Virus record (IMG/VR): IMGVR_UViG_3300025896_000052 | Location: 1-41,570 of that record | Strand: one strand, 5' to 3' | DNA: 41,570 nt | From: a virus | Part shown: positions 7,041-13,432 of the stretch, one piece after another | How positions within the stretch are numbered: the first letter of the stretch is position 1 | Layout of the letters: each line of letters starts with the position of its first letter | Translations under genes and position numbers: made by a program | Notes under the pieces: generated by a model | What the model was told of the DNA's origin: nothing | The model's input: the letters and a program-made list of their open reading frames with translations, nothing else | Database searches by the model: none

Positions 7041-7266
7041 ACAACGGATTGCCACTGAATGTACAATAGAAGAAGCTAGAACTAGACTAACGTACTGGCG
7101 CAACGGTGGTAACTCGTTTGCGTGTAAGCTTTTTGATTTGTTTCAGAAAGCCGACAATGGCAACTTTGTCCGTCTCACTGCCGCGTTCCCTGTACATAGT
7201 ATGGTTTACTGCGAATGGCTTGAATCGGAGCACGACAACCTGCAACAATCTGAAAGAAAAACTTGA
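7027..7266 (+). CDS. hypothetical protein, 79 aa
   Basis: It starts at ATG 7027, 14 bases inside the end of the preceding gene. It is a small soluble protein with a helix (TIEEARTRLTYWRNGG) and a second helical segment (SFACKLFDLFQKADNG), tryptophan-containing at both ends. The family is not recognised. Confidence 0.65.
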   Translation: MATSEQRIATECTIEEARTRLTYWRNGGNSFACKLFDLFQKADNGNFVRLTAAFPVHSMVYCEWLESEHDNLQQSERKT

Positions 7267-7281
7267 ATCTTTTATAAAAGT

Positions 7282-7312
7282 CCCCTCAAATAGTGTTATA
7301 CAGCATGAGGGG
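7282..7312 (+). promoter_or_regulatory. hairpin that can hide the ribosome binding site of the lipoprotein gene
   Basis: CCCCTCA (7282-7288) pairs perfectly with TGAGGGG (7306-7312). The 3' arm contains most of the GAGGGGG Shine-Dalgarno for the TTG start at 7318, so folding would block initiation. It has no following T-tract, which argues against a terminator. Confidence 0.4.
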
Positions 7313-7317
7313 GCAGC

Positions 7318-7602
7318 TTGAAATATTTGTACCTAATCTATTTTTCACTCCTACCTATTGTAGTTGCCTGCGGTACGACACCGAAGCGACACTTCGTTAA
7401 AGAGAAACCCGGCGGCTATGTATGTTTGCCGCGAACTTTTGTGGAGGCATTGTATTATGACAATTCAACACTTTTTTACCAGCGTAATTTCTGGCGCGAA
7501 CAAACTGCTGAAGCTCTTGAACGTGAAGAGAATAGTGGCGTTTGGCAGCAAGAAGATGACTCTCAACTTGAATTTGAACAAAAGTTTTATGACGTTGATT
7601 AA
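7318..7602 (+). CDS. predicted lipoprotein, 94 aa
   Basis: It begins with TTG at 7318 behind GAGGGGG. The first 18 residues form a lipoprotein signal peptide (MKYLYLIYFSLLPIVVAC) ending in a lipobox IVVAC, with Cys18 the likely acylated residue. The mature part is short, polar and acidic, with a C-terminal run of E and Q. It should sit in the host envelope. Early-region phage lipoproteins are often superinfection-exclusion factors, but nothing here proves that. Confidence 0.65.
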   Translation: MKYLYLIYFSLLPIVVACGTTPKRHFVKEKPGGYVCLPRTFVEALYYDNSTLFYQRNFWREQTAEALEREENSGVWQQEDDSQLEFEQKFYDVD

Positions 7603-7690
7603 CCCACCAAGTTGTTTTTGGTGCGATACGCCCATGCAGCCCTCGGGCGGCCTGTGGCGCTGCCCAAGCTGTAAGCACGTTCAGCGTTAA
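7589..7690 (+). CDS. 33-aa zinc-ribbon microprotein
   Basis: The ATG at 7589 lies 14 bases inside the end of the lipoprotein gene. The 33 codons end at a TAA at 7688. The product has two CxxC pairs separated by twelve residues (CFWCDTP, then WRCPSCKHV), a compact zinc ribbon in which nearly every residue belongs to the metal site. The same frame is open further upstream, but that part lacks the character of a protein. Confidence 0.5.
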   Translation: MTLINPPSCFWCDTPMQPSGGLWRCPSCKHVQR

Positions 7691-7759
7691 GAATTTTTTA
7701 CTTGCAAAGATATTTTTAAAAATAAAGACTGTCGATACCAACCAACGAAAGGAAATACA

Positions 7760-8389
7760 ATGGAAGGTAATAATAATGCAGCACTAGAGAATCGCGATTA
7801 CGTAATCGTGTTGGATAAATCAGGATCTATGGGTGATACAGATACACCTACAGGCCAAAGCCGTTGGGCTTACGCTCAAGAATCTACAGAAGCTATCGCA
7901 AGAGAAGTTTCTAAGATCGATAAAGACGGTATCACAGTTATTCCGTTTTCTAGCAGCTTCAAAGTCTATGAAAATCAGACTGAGTCAAAGTTGAAAGAAA
8001 TCTGGAAAGAACAAAGTCCAGGCGGCGGTACTACGCTTGCACCAGTGTTGAAGCAAGTTTTTGCTGACTACATGAAGCGCAAAAAAGCTGGTCAAACAAA
8101 ACCGAACGGCGAAGTTCTTCTCGTAGTCACTGATGGTCAGCCATCAGATGAAAAAGAAGTAGCGCAAGAAATTATTCGTTTCGGAAATCAACTTGATAAC
8201 GCCGATAGCGAATACGGTATCAGCTTCATCCAAGTTGGTAAAGATCCGGGCGCAACTCAGTTCTTGAAAAAGCTTGACGACAATTTGACTAGCCAAGGTG
8301 CTAAGTACGATATCGTCGATACTAAGACTATGGACGAAGTTGAACAAATCGGTCTCACTGAGACTTTGATGGCAGCTTTGAACGACTAA
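7760..8389 (+). CDS. stand-alone von Willebrand factor A domain protein
   Basis: A 209-residue protein that is almost exactly one VWA fold. The metal-ion-dependent adhesion site is complete: DKSGS (Asp19, Ser21, Ser23), Thr91/Thr92 in GGGTTL, and Asp125 in VVTDGQPSD. Such domains bind Mg and a partner acidic residue and usually mediate protein-protein contacts with AAA ATPases, chelatases or tellurite/stress systems. There is no signal peptide, so it is cytoplasmic. The ribosome binding site AAAGGAAA is strong. No MoxR-type ATPase partner is encoded here, so the partner may be a host protein. Confidence 0.9.
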   Translation: MEGNNNAALENRDYVIVLDKSGSMGDTDTPTGQSRWAYAQESTEAIAREVSKIDKDGITVIPFSSSFKVYENQTESKLKEIWKEQSPGGGTTLAPVLKQVFADYMKRKKAGQTKPNGEVLLVVTDGQPSDEKEVAQEIIRFGNQLDNADSEYGISFIQVGKDPGATQFLKKLDDNLTSQGAKYDIVDTKTMDEVEQIGLTETLMAALND

Positions 8390-8395
8390 AAATTC

Positions 8396-8501
8396 TTCCC
8401 CTCGCCCGGTGGGGAAACAAAGTTGACCGGGCATCATTACGCCCCGAAGTCCCGCACGTAACACCCCCTAGGTGCCGGGCGTTCCAAGCTTCGGGGCACC
8501 A
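8396..8501 (+). ncRNA. candidate structured RNA: pseudoknot followed by long bulged hairpin
   Basis: This 140-base gap holds no open frame but strong pairing. TTCCCC (8396-8401) pairs with GGGGAA (8411-8416), and its 9-base loop contains GCCCGGT (8404-8410), which pairs perfectly with ACCGGGC (8426-8432), making an H-type pseudoknot. Next, GCCCCGAAG (8441-8449) pairs perfectly with CTTCGGGGC (8489-8497), enclosing CCCGCAC (8451-8457) paired with GTGCCGGG (8472-8479) with one bulged base. The last stem is followed by ACCA. The element ends 28 bases before the ATG at 8530. It could be a leader RNA controlling that gene, a processed 3' UTR, or a free small RNA. There is no T-tract. Confidence 0.55.
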
Positions 8502-8529
8502 TTTAAAACAACATAACAAGGAAGTATTT

Positions 8530-8658
8530 ATGTTTACACTTTTATTCGGCATCGGCGTAGGATACACTATCTGTTACATTCAAACTCGTTTCGGAAGCGC
8601 TTTGAAAGTTGCTAAAGAAAAGTTTGAAAAGAAAATTGAAACTGAATTGAAAAAATAA
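8530..8658 (+). CDS. 42-aa membrane-anchored peptide
   Basis: The ATG follows AAGGAAG. The N-terminal 18 residues are hydrophobic with a glycine spacing (LLFGIGVGYTICYI), fitting one membrane span. The remainder is a lysine/glutamate-rich helix (KVAKEKFEKKIETELKK). The protein is likely an inner-membrane peptide with a cytoplasmic coiled tail. Its function is unknown. The structured RNA directly upstream may control it. Confidence 0.65.
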   Translation: MFTLLFGIGVGYTICYIQTRFGSALKVAKEKFEKKIETELKK

Positions 8659-8661
8659 AAG

Positions 8662-8689
8662 TGACTATTAGCGTATACGCTAATAGTCA
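8662..8689. repeat. 28-bp perfect palindrome
   Basis: TGACTATTAGCGTA (8662-8675) is followed immediately by its exact reverse complement (8676-8689). It sits three bases after the stop of the 42-codon gene. On the upper strand it is not followed by a T-tract; on the lower strand it is followed by CTTTTATTTTTT, so it would terminate leftward transcription better than rightward. An operator or a transcript-end stabilising hairpin is also possible. Confidence 0.6.
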
Positions 8690-8732
8690 AATTTAGCATA
8701 CTTTTCACACAAACACAACTAGGAGTGACAGC

Positions 8733-8795
8733 ATGGAAGCTATTCTCTGGATTCTTTTATTTCTCTTTTTACTTGGGTATTTTTCTGAAGATTGA
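8733..8795 (+). CDS. possible 20-aa hydrophobic peptide
   Basis: The ATG at 8733 follows a good AGGAGTG site and encodes MEAILWILLFLFLLGYFSED, which is a membrane span with acidic ends. Its stop overlaps the upstream TTG start option of the next gene. Very short, but the ribosome binding site and composition favour real translation. Confidence 0.45.
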   Translation: MEAILWILLFLFLLGYFSED

Positions 8796-8803
8796 GTTCA
8801 GTC

Positions 8804-8974
8804 ATGCAGAAGTATCCGCAACCCAAGAAGACAAGCCCTACGCGCTGTCTTCGCAAACAACAATTTCATTCTAAAACAGCGGCTCTTGAGAGTGCGAAAA
8901 CCGCACCCTTTAAACTGTACCCATATACTTGCAATTTCTGCAAGCAATGGCACTTAACGAGCGAAAAACCATAG
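8804..8974 (+). CDS. small zinc-finger-like phage protein, 56 aa
   Basis: The likely start is ATG 8804; a TTG at 8792 overlapping the previous stop would add four residues. The product has a Cys near residue 15, then KTAALESAKT, and ends in YTCNFCKQWHLTSEKP. The C-terminal CxxCxxWHLT motif is typical of a small zinc-binding protein family frequent in phages and bacteria. It directly precedes the SNF2-type helicase by 10 bases and is probably co-transcribed with it. Confidence 0.7.
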   Translation: MQKYPQPKKTSPTRCLRKQQFHSKTAALESAKTAPFKLYPYTCNFCKQWHLTSEKP

Positions 8975-8984
8975 GATTTGGTTC

Positions 8985-10406
8985 ATGCAACTTTGGAAAC
9001 ATCAGCAGGTAGCGGTTGAAAAATCGCTTTCAAAGGATTTCTTAGCGCTCTTTTTTGACCCCGGTACGGGGAAAACGGGCACCACCATTAGAATCCTGCT
9101 AAAAAAATTCGTGCAGCACGCAGGGCAATTTCCTGTGCTCATCTTCTGCCCCCCGGTCGTGATTCCCAACTGGGCCGCCGAGTGGAAGAAATTCGCAGAC
9201 ATTACAAATGTTGTGCAGTTGACAGGGAGCCAGAAAAAACGAGTCGAGCTTTTCAAGAAAGCAAAACCTAATTCTATTTTTGTAACAAACTATGAAGCCC
9301 TGCTTATGAAAGACCTAATGTCTCTTATGATGCAGTATTTTTCCCAAAAACAAATTTCAGCATTGGTGCTAGATGAATCACATAAAGTTAAAGACATCAA
9401 ATCAAAAAGAACAAAATACGCTATCAATATATCAGATAATTTCACTTATCGTTATATCCTTACTGGTACTCCGCTGCTCCGAAACTACCTCGACTTATTC
9501 ACGCAGTTCCGGGTTCTATCGAAAAACATCTTCGGCACGAACTACTTCGTGTTCAGGTCCCGTTTCTTCCGCGATAAAAACGCCGGGATGCCCTCACACA
9601 AGCACTTCCCCGACTTCGTCCTACTACCGGGTGCCGAGAATGAGATTAAGCGTATCGTCGACGAGCATACAAGCTTTGCAAAAAAATCAGACTGCCTCGA
9701 TCTTCCGCCGCTCATCCGTAAAAAAATCTCGATCCCACTAGGGCCTGAGCAGAAACGCCTCTATGAAGCGATGAAGAAAGACTTCGTCGCTACGGTACTG
9801 GACCAACACGGTAAAGTTCGTGCCTCTGTAGCAGAGCTTGTGATTACAAAAGCTCTTCGCTTGCAGCAGATTGTTTCGGGCCACCTGCGAGTGGCAAATG
9901 AAGATGGCACAACGAGCGCTTTACAAATCAAGGATAATCCGAGAAAATTAGCTCTAAGGGAAATTTTAGAAGACCTTGCCCCCCATCACAAAGTCATTGT
10001 GTGGGCCGTGTTTAAGGATAACTACGTCGACATTCGAGAAGTGTGCGACGCTATAGGAGTCGAGTATGTTGAAATCACAGGTGAGACGACTGACAAACAG
10101 CGGAGTGTTGATCGCTTTAATAATGACGACAGTGTTCGTGTGTGTATTGGCAATCCTGCTGCGGGAGGTATCGGAATCAATCTCGTTTCTGCGGGATATT
10201 CTGTCTACTATTCAAGAACTTTTTCGTTAGAGCATGACATACAAAGTGAAGCAAGAAATTATCGTGGAGGCTCAGAGATTCACGATAAGGTTACACGCAT
10301 CGATCTTGTTGCCGAGGGAACAATCGACGAACTTGTGCTCGAATCACTAGCAGAAAAACAAGAAATGTCGGAAACTATTTTACGACAAGCGTTAGAAAAA
10401 ATTTAA
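8985..10406 (+). CDS. SNF2-family (SF2) DNA helicase/translocase
   Basis: A 473-residue ATP-dependent DNA translocase. Helicase motifs appear in order: the Q-like LWKHQQVAVE at the start, Walker A DPGTGKT (residues 25-31), Ia-type CPPVVIPNWAAEW, the DEAH-box variant DESH with KVK after it, motif III LTGTPLLRN, and motif VI in QSEARNYRGG. The two RecA-like halves are complete and the length is minimal for a phage SNF2 protein. It probably remodels replication or recombination intermediates. The start ATG lies 10 bases after the preceding gene, whose end supplies a weak ribosome binding site. Confidence 0.92.
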   Translation: MQLWKHQQVAVEKSLSKDFLALFFDPGTGKTGTTIRILLKKFVQHAGQFPVLIFCPPVVIPNWAAEWKKFADITNVVQLTGSQKKRVELFKKAKPNSIFVTNYEALLMKDLMSLMMQYFSQKQISALVLDESHKVKDIKSKRTKYAINISDNFTYRYILTGTPLLRNYLDLFTQFRVLSKNIFGTNYFVFRSRFFRDKNAGMPSHKHFPDFVLLPGAENEIKRIVDEHTSFAKKSDCLDLPPLIRKKISIPLGPEQKRLYEAMKKDFVATVLDQHGKVRASVAELVITKALRLQQIVSGHLRVANEDGTTSALQIKDNPRKLALREILEDLAPHHKVIVWAVFKDNYVDIREVCDAIGVEYVEITGETTDKQRSVDRFNNDDSVRVCIGNPAAGGIGINLVSAGYSVYYSRTFSLEHDIQSEARNYRGGSEIHDKVTRIDLVAEGTIDELVLESLAEKQEMSETILRQALEKI

Positions 10407-10442
10407 TTGTTGTCGAGAAGTGATTTTCTTGTGACAATTTTT
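10405..10442 (+). terminator. weak terminator-like hairpin after the helicase gene
   Basis: TTGTC (10410-10414) can pair with GACAA (10433-10437), extended inside by AGAA/TTCT, and five T follow directly. AATTGT/ACAATT is a competing pairing. The stem is AT-rich, so termination would be partial at best. Confidence 0.3.
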
Positions 10443-10462
10443 ATATATCTCATGGAGTAGAG

Positions 10463-10735
10463 ATGGCGATAAAGGGTGAACCAATTTTAAAGTTGGAAAA
10501 TATTGGCGGCAAGGACGCTAAGTTCGTTCCGATAGAGCAGGTCACACAGGGTGTTGACTTGTTTTGGCAGGAGCATCAGCGACAAACTGTCTGGTACTAC
10601 CCCTTCTTCAATCTTCTATTCTATAAGACAAACGAGTTTTTAGTTACACTTCTTGACGACGGCAACGACCACGTCATCGAGTTACCTAATTCGCTCGTGA
10701 TTCCAGAGAAACTCGTTTTTATAGGGGAGTTGTGA
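10463..10735 (+). CDS. hypothetical protein, 90 aa
   Basis: The ATG follows TGGAGTAGAG. The product is a small beta-rich protein with aromatic residues in the middle (WYYPFFNLLFYKTNEF). It has no membrane segment long enough to span and no recognised motif. Its TGA overlaps the start of the next gene (TGATG). Confidence 0.65.
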   Translation: MAIKGEPILKLENIGGKDAKFVPIEQVTQGVDLFWQEHQRQTVWYYPFFNLLFYKTNEFLVTLLDDGNDHVIELPNSLVIPEKLVFIGEL

Positions 10736-10929
10736 TGCAGCTTGAAATTTACAGAGTCGTTTCCGGTATTTTTATGCTTGTTTCGGCAGCGGGGCTTTGC
10801 CTTTTGTATGAAATCTGGCGCGCTCTTAAAAAGAAACCGCCGCTTGATTACATTGAAATCGGTAAGTTTCTTCTTGCCGCTCTGATGGTTGGGTTTGGGT
10901 ATTATCTTTTACTTCGAGGGTTATTCTAA
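10735..10929 (+). CDS. two-span membrane protein, 64 aa
   Basis: I take ATG 10735, which overlaps the previous stop, over the GTG at 10732; AGGGGAG lies upstream. Two hydrophobic segments (about residues 9-27 and 43-61) are separated by a basic loop (RALKKKPP), which places both ends on the same side. It is holin-sized, but the lysis genes are elsewhere, so it may be an early membrane protein. The stop abuts the next ATG. Confidence 0.65.
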   Translation: MQLEIYRVVSGIFMLVSAAGLCLLYEIWRALKKKPPLDYIEIGKFLLAALMVGFGYYLLLRGLF

Positions 10930-11372
10930 TGGATTTCTTTGACGATGAAGCGCCAAGCGAAGTGACGCTTGAGCAAATGAATCAGCTTACAGAGCACATT
11001 GTGAAGCTCAGAGCCGAGAAAGAACAACTCGATGCGCAGGTCTCGCTTACAAATGAAGCGATTAAGAAAGCGGAGAATCAGTTTATTCAGTACCTCAAGG
11101 AAGCAGGTATGAAAAACTTTAAGAACGAGCAGGGCAATTTTTCTATCACCAAGCGCATCACTGTAAATCAGCCTGCAGATAGAGACGCCTTTATCAACTA
11201 CCTGAAAGAGAAGGGTGAGTTTGAAGAAATGGTCACGTTCAACTCAAACAAACTTAAGAGTTATGTGATGGCAGAAATTGAAGAGAAGGCGCGTGAGGGC
11301 GAAGTGGGATGGCTACCCCCTGGAATTACGAAGCCCAGTGAATTTGAAACAATAAGCTTTAGAAAAAAGTAA
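10929..11372 (+). CDS. coiled-coil protein resembling phage Gp157-type proteins, 147 aa
   Basis: The N-terminal 60 residues form a coiled coil (MNQLTEHIVKLRAEKEQLDA onward). A G-N-F-x-I-T-K strand follows, then a helical region and a C-terminal PPGITKPSEFETISFRKK. The layout (coiled coil, then a small domain starting KNFKNEQGNFSI) resembles Gp157-like proteins of phage replication or recombination modules. I cannot confirm this without a profile search. The start overlaps the preceding stop by one base, so it is translationally coupled. Confidence 0.65.
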   Translation: MDFFDDEAPSEVTLEQMNQLTEHIVKLRAEKEQLDAQVSLTNEAIKKAENQFIQYLKEAGMKNFKNEQGNFSITKRITVNQPADRDAFINYLKEKGEFEEMVTFNSNKLKSYVMAEIEEKAREGEVGWLPPGITKPSEFETISFRKK

Positions 11373-11381
11373 GGAGATAAA

Positions 11382-11555
11382 ATGAATTTATTTAACTGCT
11401 ATCAGGCGGTAGGATTTTACACCATGTTACCCTTTGCGATTCAGTGGTTATTTGCGAATAACTATAATACATGGGGATATATCCTAGCGGCGGTGCTCTT
11501 TATCGGATTTTGTATGCTGGGTATCGCAGTAAATATCGCATCAGAAAAAATGTAA
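11382..11555 (+). CDS. 57-aa membrane protein
   Basis: The ATG at 11382 follows AAGGAGATAAA, a strong site. The 57-residue product has two hydrophobic stretches (GFYTMLPFAIQWLF and YILAAVLFIGFCMLGIAV) around a short polar loop NNYNTW. It lies in the early operon between the coiled-coil protein and the gene at 11565. Function unknown. Confidence 0.7.
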   Translation: MNLFNCYQAVGFYTMLPFAIQWLFANNYNTWGYILAAVLFIGFCMLGIAVNIASEKM

Positions 11556-11564
11556 GGGGACGCC

Positions 11565-11834
11565 ATGGAAGGCAAAAGGGATGGGCTAAAATACCGGCAG
11601 TCAATTATTATTGAATACGACGCTACACTGAGAAGCGTACCCACGTTCTGCCGAATCGATACGTACACACCAAGCCTTCACTTAGAAGAGAAGTACACGG
11701 TGACAGTGGAGATTGTCGACGAATTAACGAAGCTAGTAAAAGAGATGCAAAAAAGATTAAACGAACTAAACAAACTGAAACGACAGGAGAAGGCATATGA
11801 AAAAAGAAGTAACGACGACACAACAAAAAAATAA
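11565..11834 (+). CDS. hypothetical protein with C-terminal coiled coil, 89 aa
   Basis: The ATG follows AAGGGGACG. The first half is strand-rich (KYRQSIIIEYDATLRSVP). The second half is a basic coiled coil (DELTKLVKEMQKRLNELNKL) running into a lysine-rich tail. Its last 38 bases overlap the following gene. No family recognised. Confidence 0.65.
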   Translation: MEGKRDGLKYRQSIIIEYDATLRSVPTFCRIDTYTPSLHLEEKYTVTVEIVDELTKLVKEMQKRLNELNKLKRQEKAYEKRSNDDTTKK

Positions 11835-12528
11835 TGCGATGGCTTTGCCCCAAGACTTGCAGGGTGCCTGGGGTGCTGAAGAAGCAACTGCGACCGATTT
11901 CACCATTCCCCGCCTACGTCTGATGCAGGGTCTTTCTGACGAAGTAGGCTCTGGTGAAAAGGGTATGGGCGAAGTCATCAAGTCTACGACTAAAGAAACC
12001 CTTGCTAAAAAAGGCGATTTGATTCGTCTCATTCCATTTAAAATGGAAAAAACCTGGGGCATCTATGATGTATCAAACCCCGGTCAACCGAAATGGGTTC
12101 GCACTGAACCATGGAATGCTTCAAACGACAATCTCGAGTGGGATTTTATGGAAGACGGTAAGAAAATGCGTCGTGATAAAACGTACTCTTTCTACGCGCT
12201 CCTTGAAAACGAAGTCACTGCGAAAATCACAGCACTTCCAATTTTGATTTCTTTCTCTCGCTCGAGCTTCAAAGCAGGGAAGGTTTTAGCTAATCACTTT
12301 GCTGAGTGCTTAGCTGAGAAAACTCCGCCATGTGCGAAGATGTTCGATGTTAAGAGCGAATACGTCAACGAAGGCGACAAGAAGTATTACGTCTACGAAG
12401 TGAAGCACACTGACAGCAAAACAAGCATTGAATTTATCAAAGCTTGCAAACAGTGGTTTGACCTTATTAAGATCGGTAAAGCGAAAACTGCGGCGGAAGT
12501 CGCAGACGAAGCGACCGCAGAGTACTAA
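11797..12528 (+). CDS. probable single-stranded DNA-binding protein, 243 aa
   Basis: The ATG at 11797 follows ACAGGAGAAGG. The N-terminus contains FTIPRLRLMQGLSDEV, and residues 70-190 look like an OB-fold-like beta-rich domain. The C-terminal tail is acidic and alanine-rich (AAEVADEATAEY). A PRLxLxQ start with a strand-rich core and acidic tip is a pattern I associate with phage proteins in replication modules that act as ssDNA-binding proteins. The neighbours (helicase, exonuclease, polymerase) agree. Assignment is by resemblance and context, not by a diagnostic motif. Confidence 0.6.
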   Translation: MKKEVTTTQQKNNAMALPQDLQGAWGAEEATATDFTIPRLRLMQGLSDEVGSGEKGMGEVIKSTTKETLAKKGDLIRLIPFKMEKTWGIYDVSNPGQPKWVRTEPWNASNDNLEWDFMEDGKKMRRDKTYSFYALLENEVTAKITALPILISFSRSSFKAGKVLANHFAECLAEKTPPCAKMFDVKSEYVNEGDKKYYVYEVKHTDSKTSIEFIKACKQWFDLIKIGKAKTAAEVADEATAEY

Positions 12529-12710
12529 TGCCGTTCAAATCGAAAGCACAGATGCGTAAACTTGCCCAACTCGTTGACGAGGGCAAGTTTTCTAAGGAGA
12601 AGTTCGACGAGTTTGCGAAAGCGACCGAAGAGCAAAAAAAGAAACTACCAGACCGAGTGGAAGCTAAGCCGGGGGGCTTGCTCCGCAGAGCACGAAGGGA
12701 TCGCAAGTGA
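12528..12710 (+). CDS. small basic phage protein, 60 aa
   Basis: It starts at TAATG with the preceding gene. The product opens MPFKSKAQMRKLAQL, a start common among small phage proteins, and is helical and strongly basic, ending in RRARRDRK. It probably binds nucleic acid or a protein of the replication complex. Its end overlaps the GTG start of the exonuclease gene. Confidence 0.7.
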   Translation: MPFKSKAQMRKLAQLVDEGKFSKEKFDEFAKATEEQKKKLPDRVEAKPGGLLRRARRDRK

Positions 12711-13432
12711 AAGAGTACATTTTGGGGATTGACGTTGAGACAACGGGGTTAGATCCGGCAACTGCAGAAATGACAGAAATTGCTTGGGCCATCTATGAAG
12801 TCAACGACATGCAAAAGCCGCACGTTGCGCGTTCCTACTTGGTCGGCATAGACGCTGAAGAAGTGCCTGCTGAAATCGTAGAACTCACGGGCATCACAAC
12901 CGGTCACTGTGAGATGGGTGACGAGCCTGCAGAGGCTCTTCAGAAATTATTTGATGACATTCAAAAGTTTAGAGTGCGCTTCGTCGTTGCGCACAACGGG
13001 GCCTTCGATATTGGCTTTCTTACCGCTGGTTTCACCAAGGTAGGAATTCCAATTCCGGCTTTGGAATTAATCGACACGGCCAAGGATGTGCCGTATCCGA
13101 AAGAGATCTCGACAAGGACGTTGAGATTTCTTGCGGTTGAACATGGCTTTATGAATCCATTCCCGCACTCGGCTTTGTTTGACGTCTTCTGCATGATGCG
13201 CGTTTTTAGCTGCTATGCGTGGCAAGATGTTCTTGATTATAAAAACGAACCTGAGATTATTGTTAAAGCGCATTGCGATTTCCATACAAAAGAGAAAGCA
13301 AAAGCGGCAAGATTTTGGTGGGAGAAAGCCGGAGACAAGACGTTTCCGAAAACATGGGTCAAGGTGGTAAAACAACGTGAATTGGCTGAACAGTCAAAAA
13401 CGTGGGATTTCACCTACGAGGTCATCGGATGA
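12707..13432 (+). CDS. DnaQ-like 3'-5' exonuclease with C-terminal extra domain
   Basis: A 241-residue DEDDh-type exonuclease. Visible motifs are Exo I DVETTG (Asp9, Glu11), Exo II VAHNGAFDIGFL, and Exo III HSALFDV with the catalytic His. Residues about 190-241 form an extra module (KAKAARFWWEKAG then KTWVKVV) like the small domain found after exonuclease X-type proteins. The start is a GTG at 12707 inside the previous gene. It probably degrades DNA ends or proofreads. The polymerase next door has its own exonuclease domain, so this enzyme likely has a separate task. Confidence 0.9.
   Translation: MKEYILGIDVETTGLDPATAEMTEIAWAIYEVNDMQKPHVARSYLVGIDAEEVPAEIVELTGITTGHCEMGDEPAEALQKLFDDIQKFRVRFVVAHNGAFDIGFLTAGFTKVGIPIPALELIDTAKDVPYPKEISTRTLRFLAVEHGFMNPFPHSALFDVFCMMRVFSCYAWQDVLDYKNEPEIIVKAHCDFHTKEKAKAARFWWEKAGDKTFPKTWVKVVKQRELAEQSKTWDFTYEVIG

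Noticed and set aside
7364-7690. A 108-codon frame over the lipoprotein gene
   Set aside because: Only its last 33 codons, the zinc ribbon, look like protein. The upstream part is a shadow of the lipoprotein gene.
7711-7726. AT-rich palindrome before the VWA gene
   Set aside because: TATTTTTAAAAATA is symmetric only because of A and T runs. No spaced -35/-10 pair stands out.
8396-8501. A pistol-type self-cleaving ribozyme
   Set aside because: The hairpin-loop pseudoknot topology is similar, but I cannot find the required second stem closing with a G-U cleavage site. I keep it as an unclassified structured RNA.
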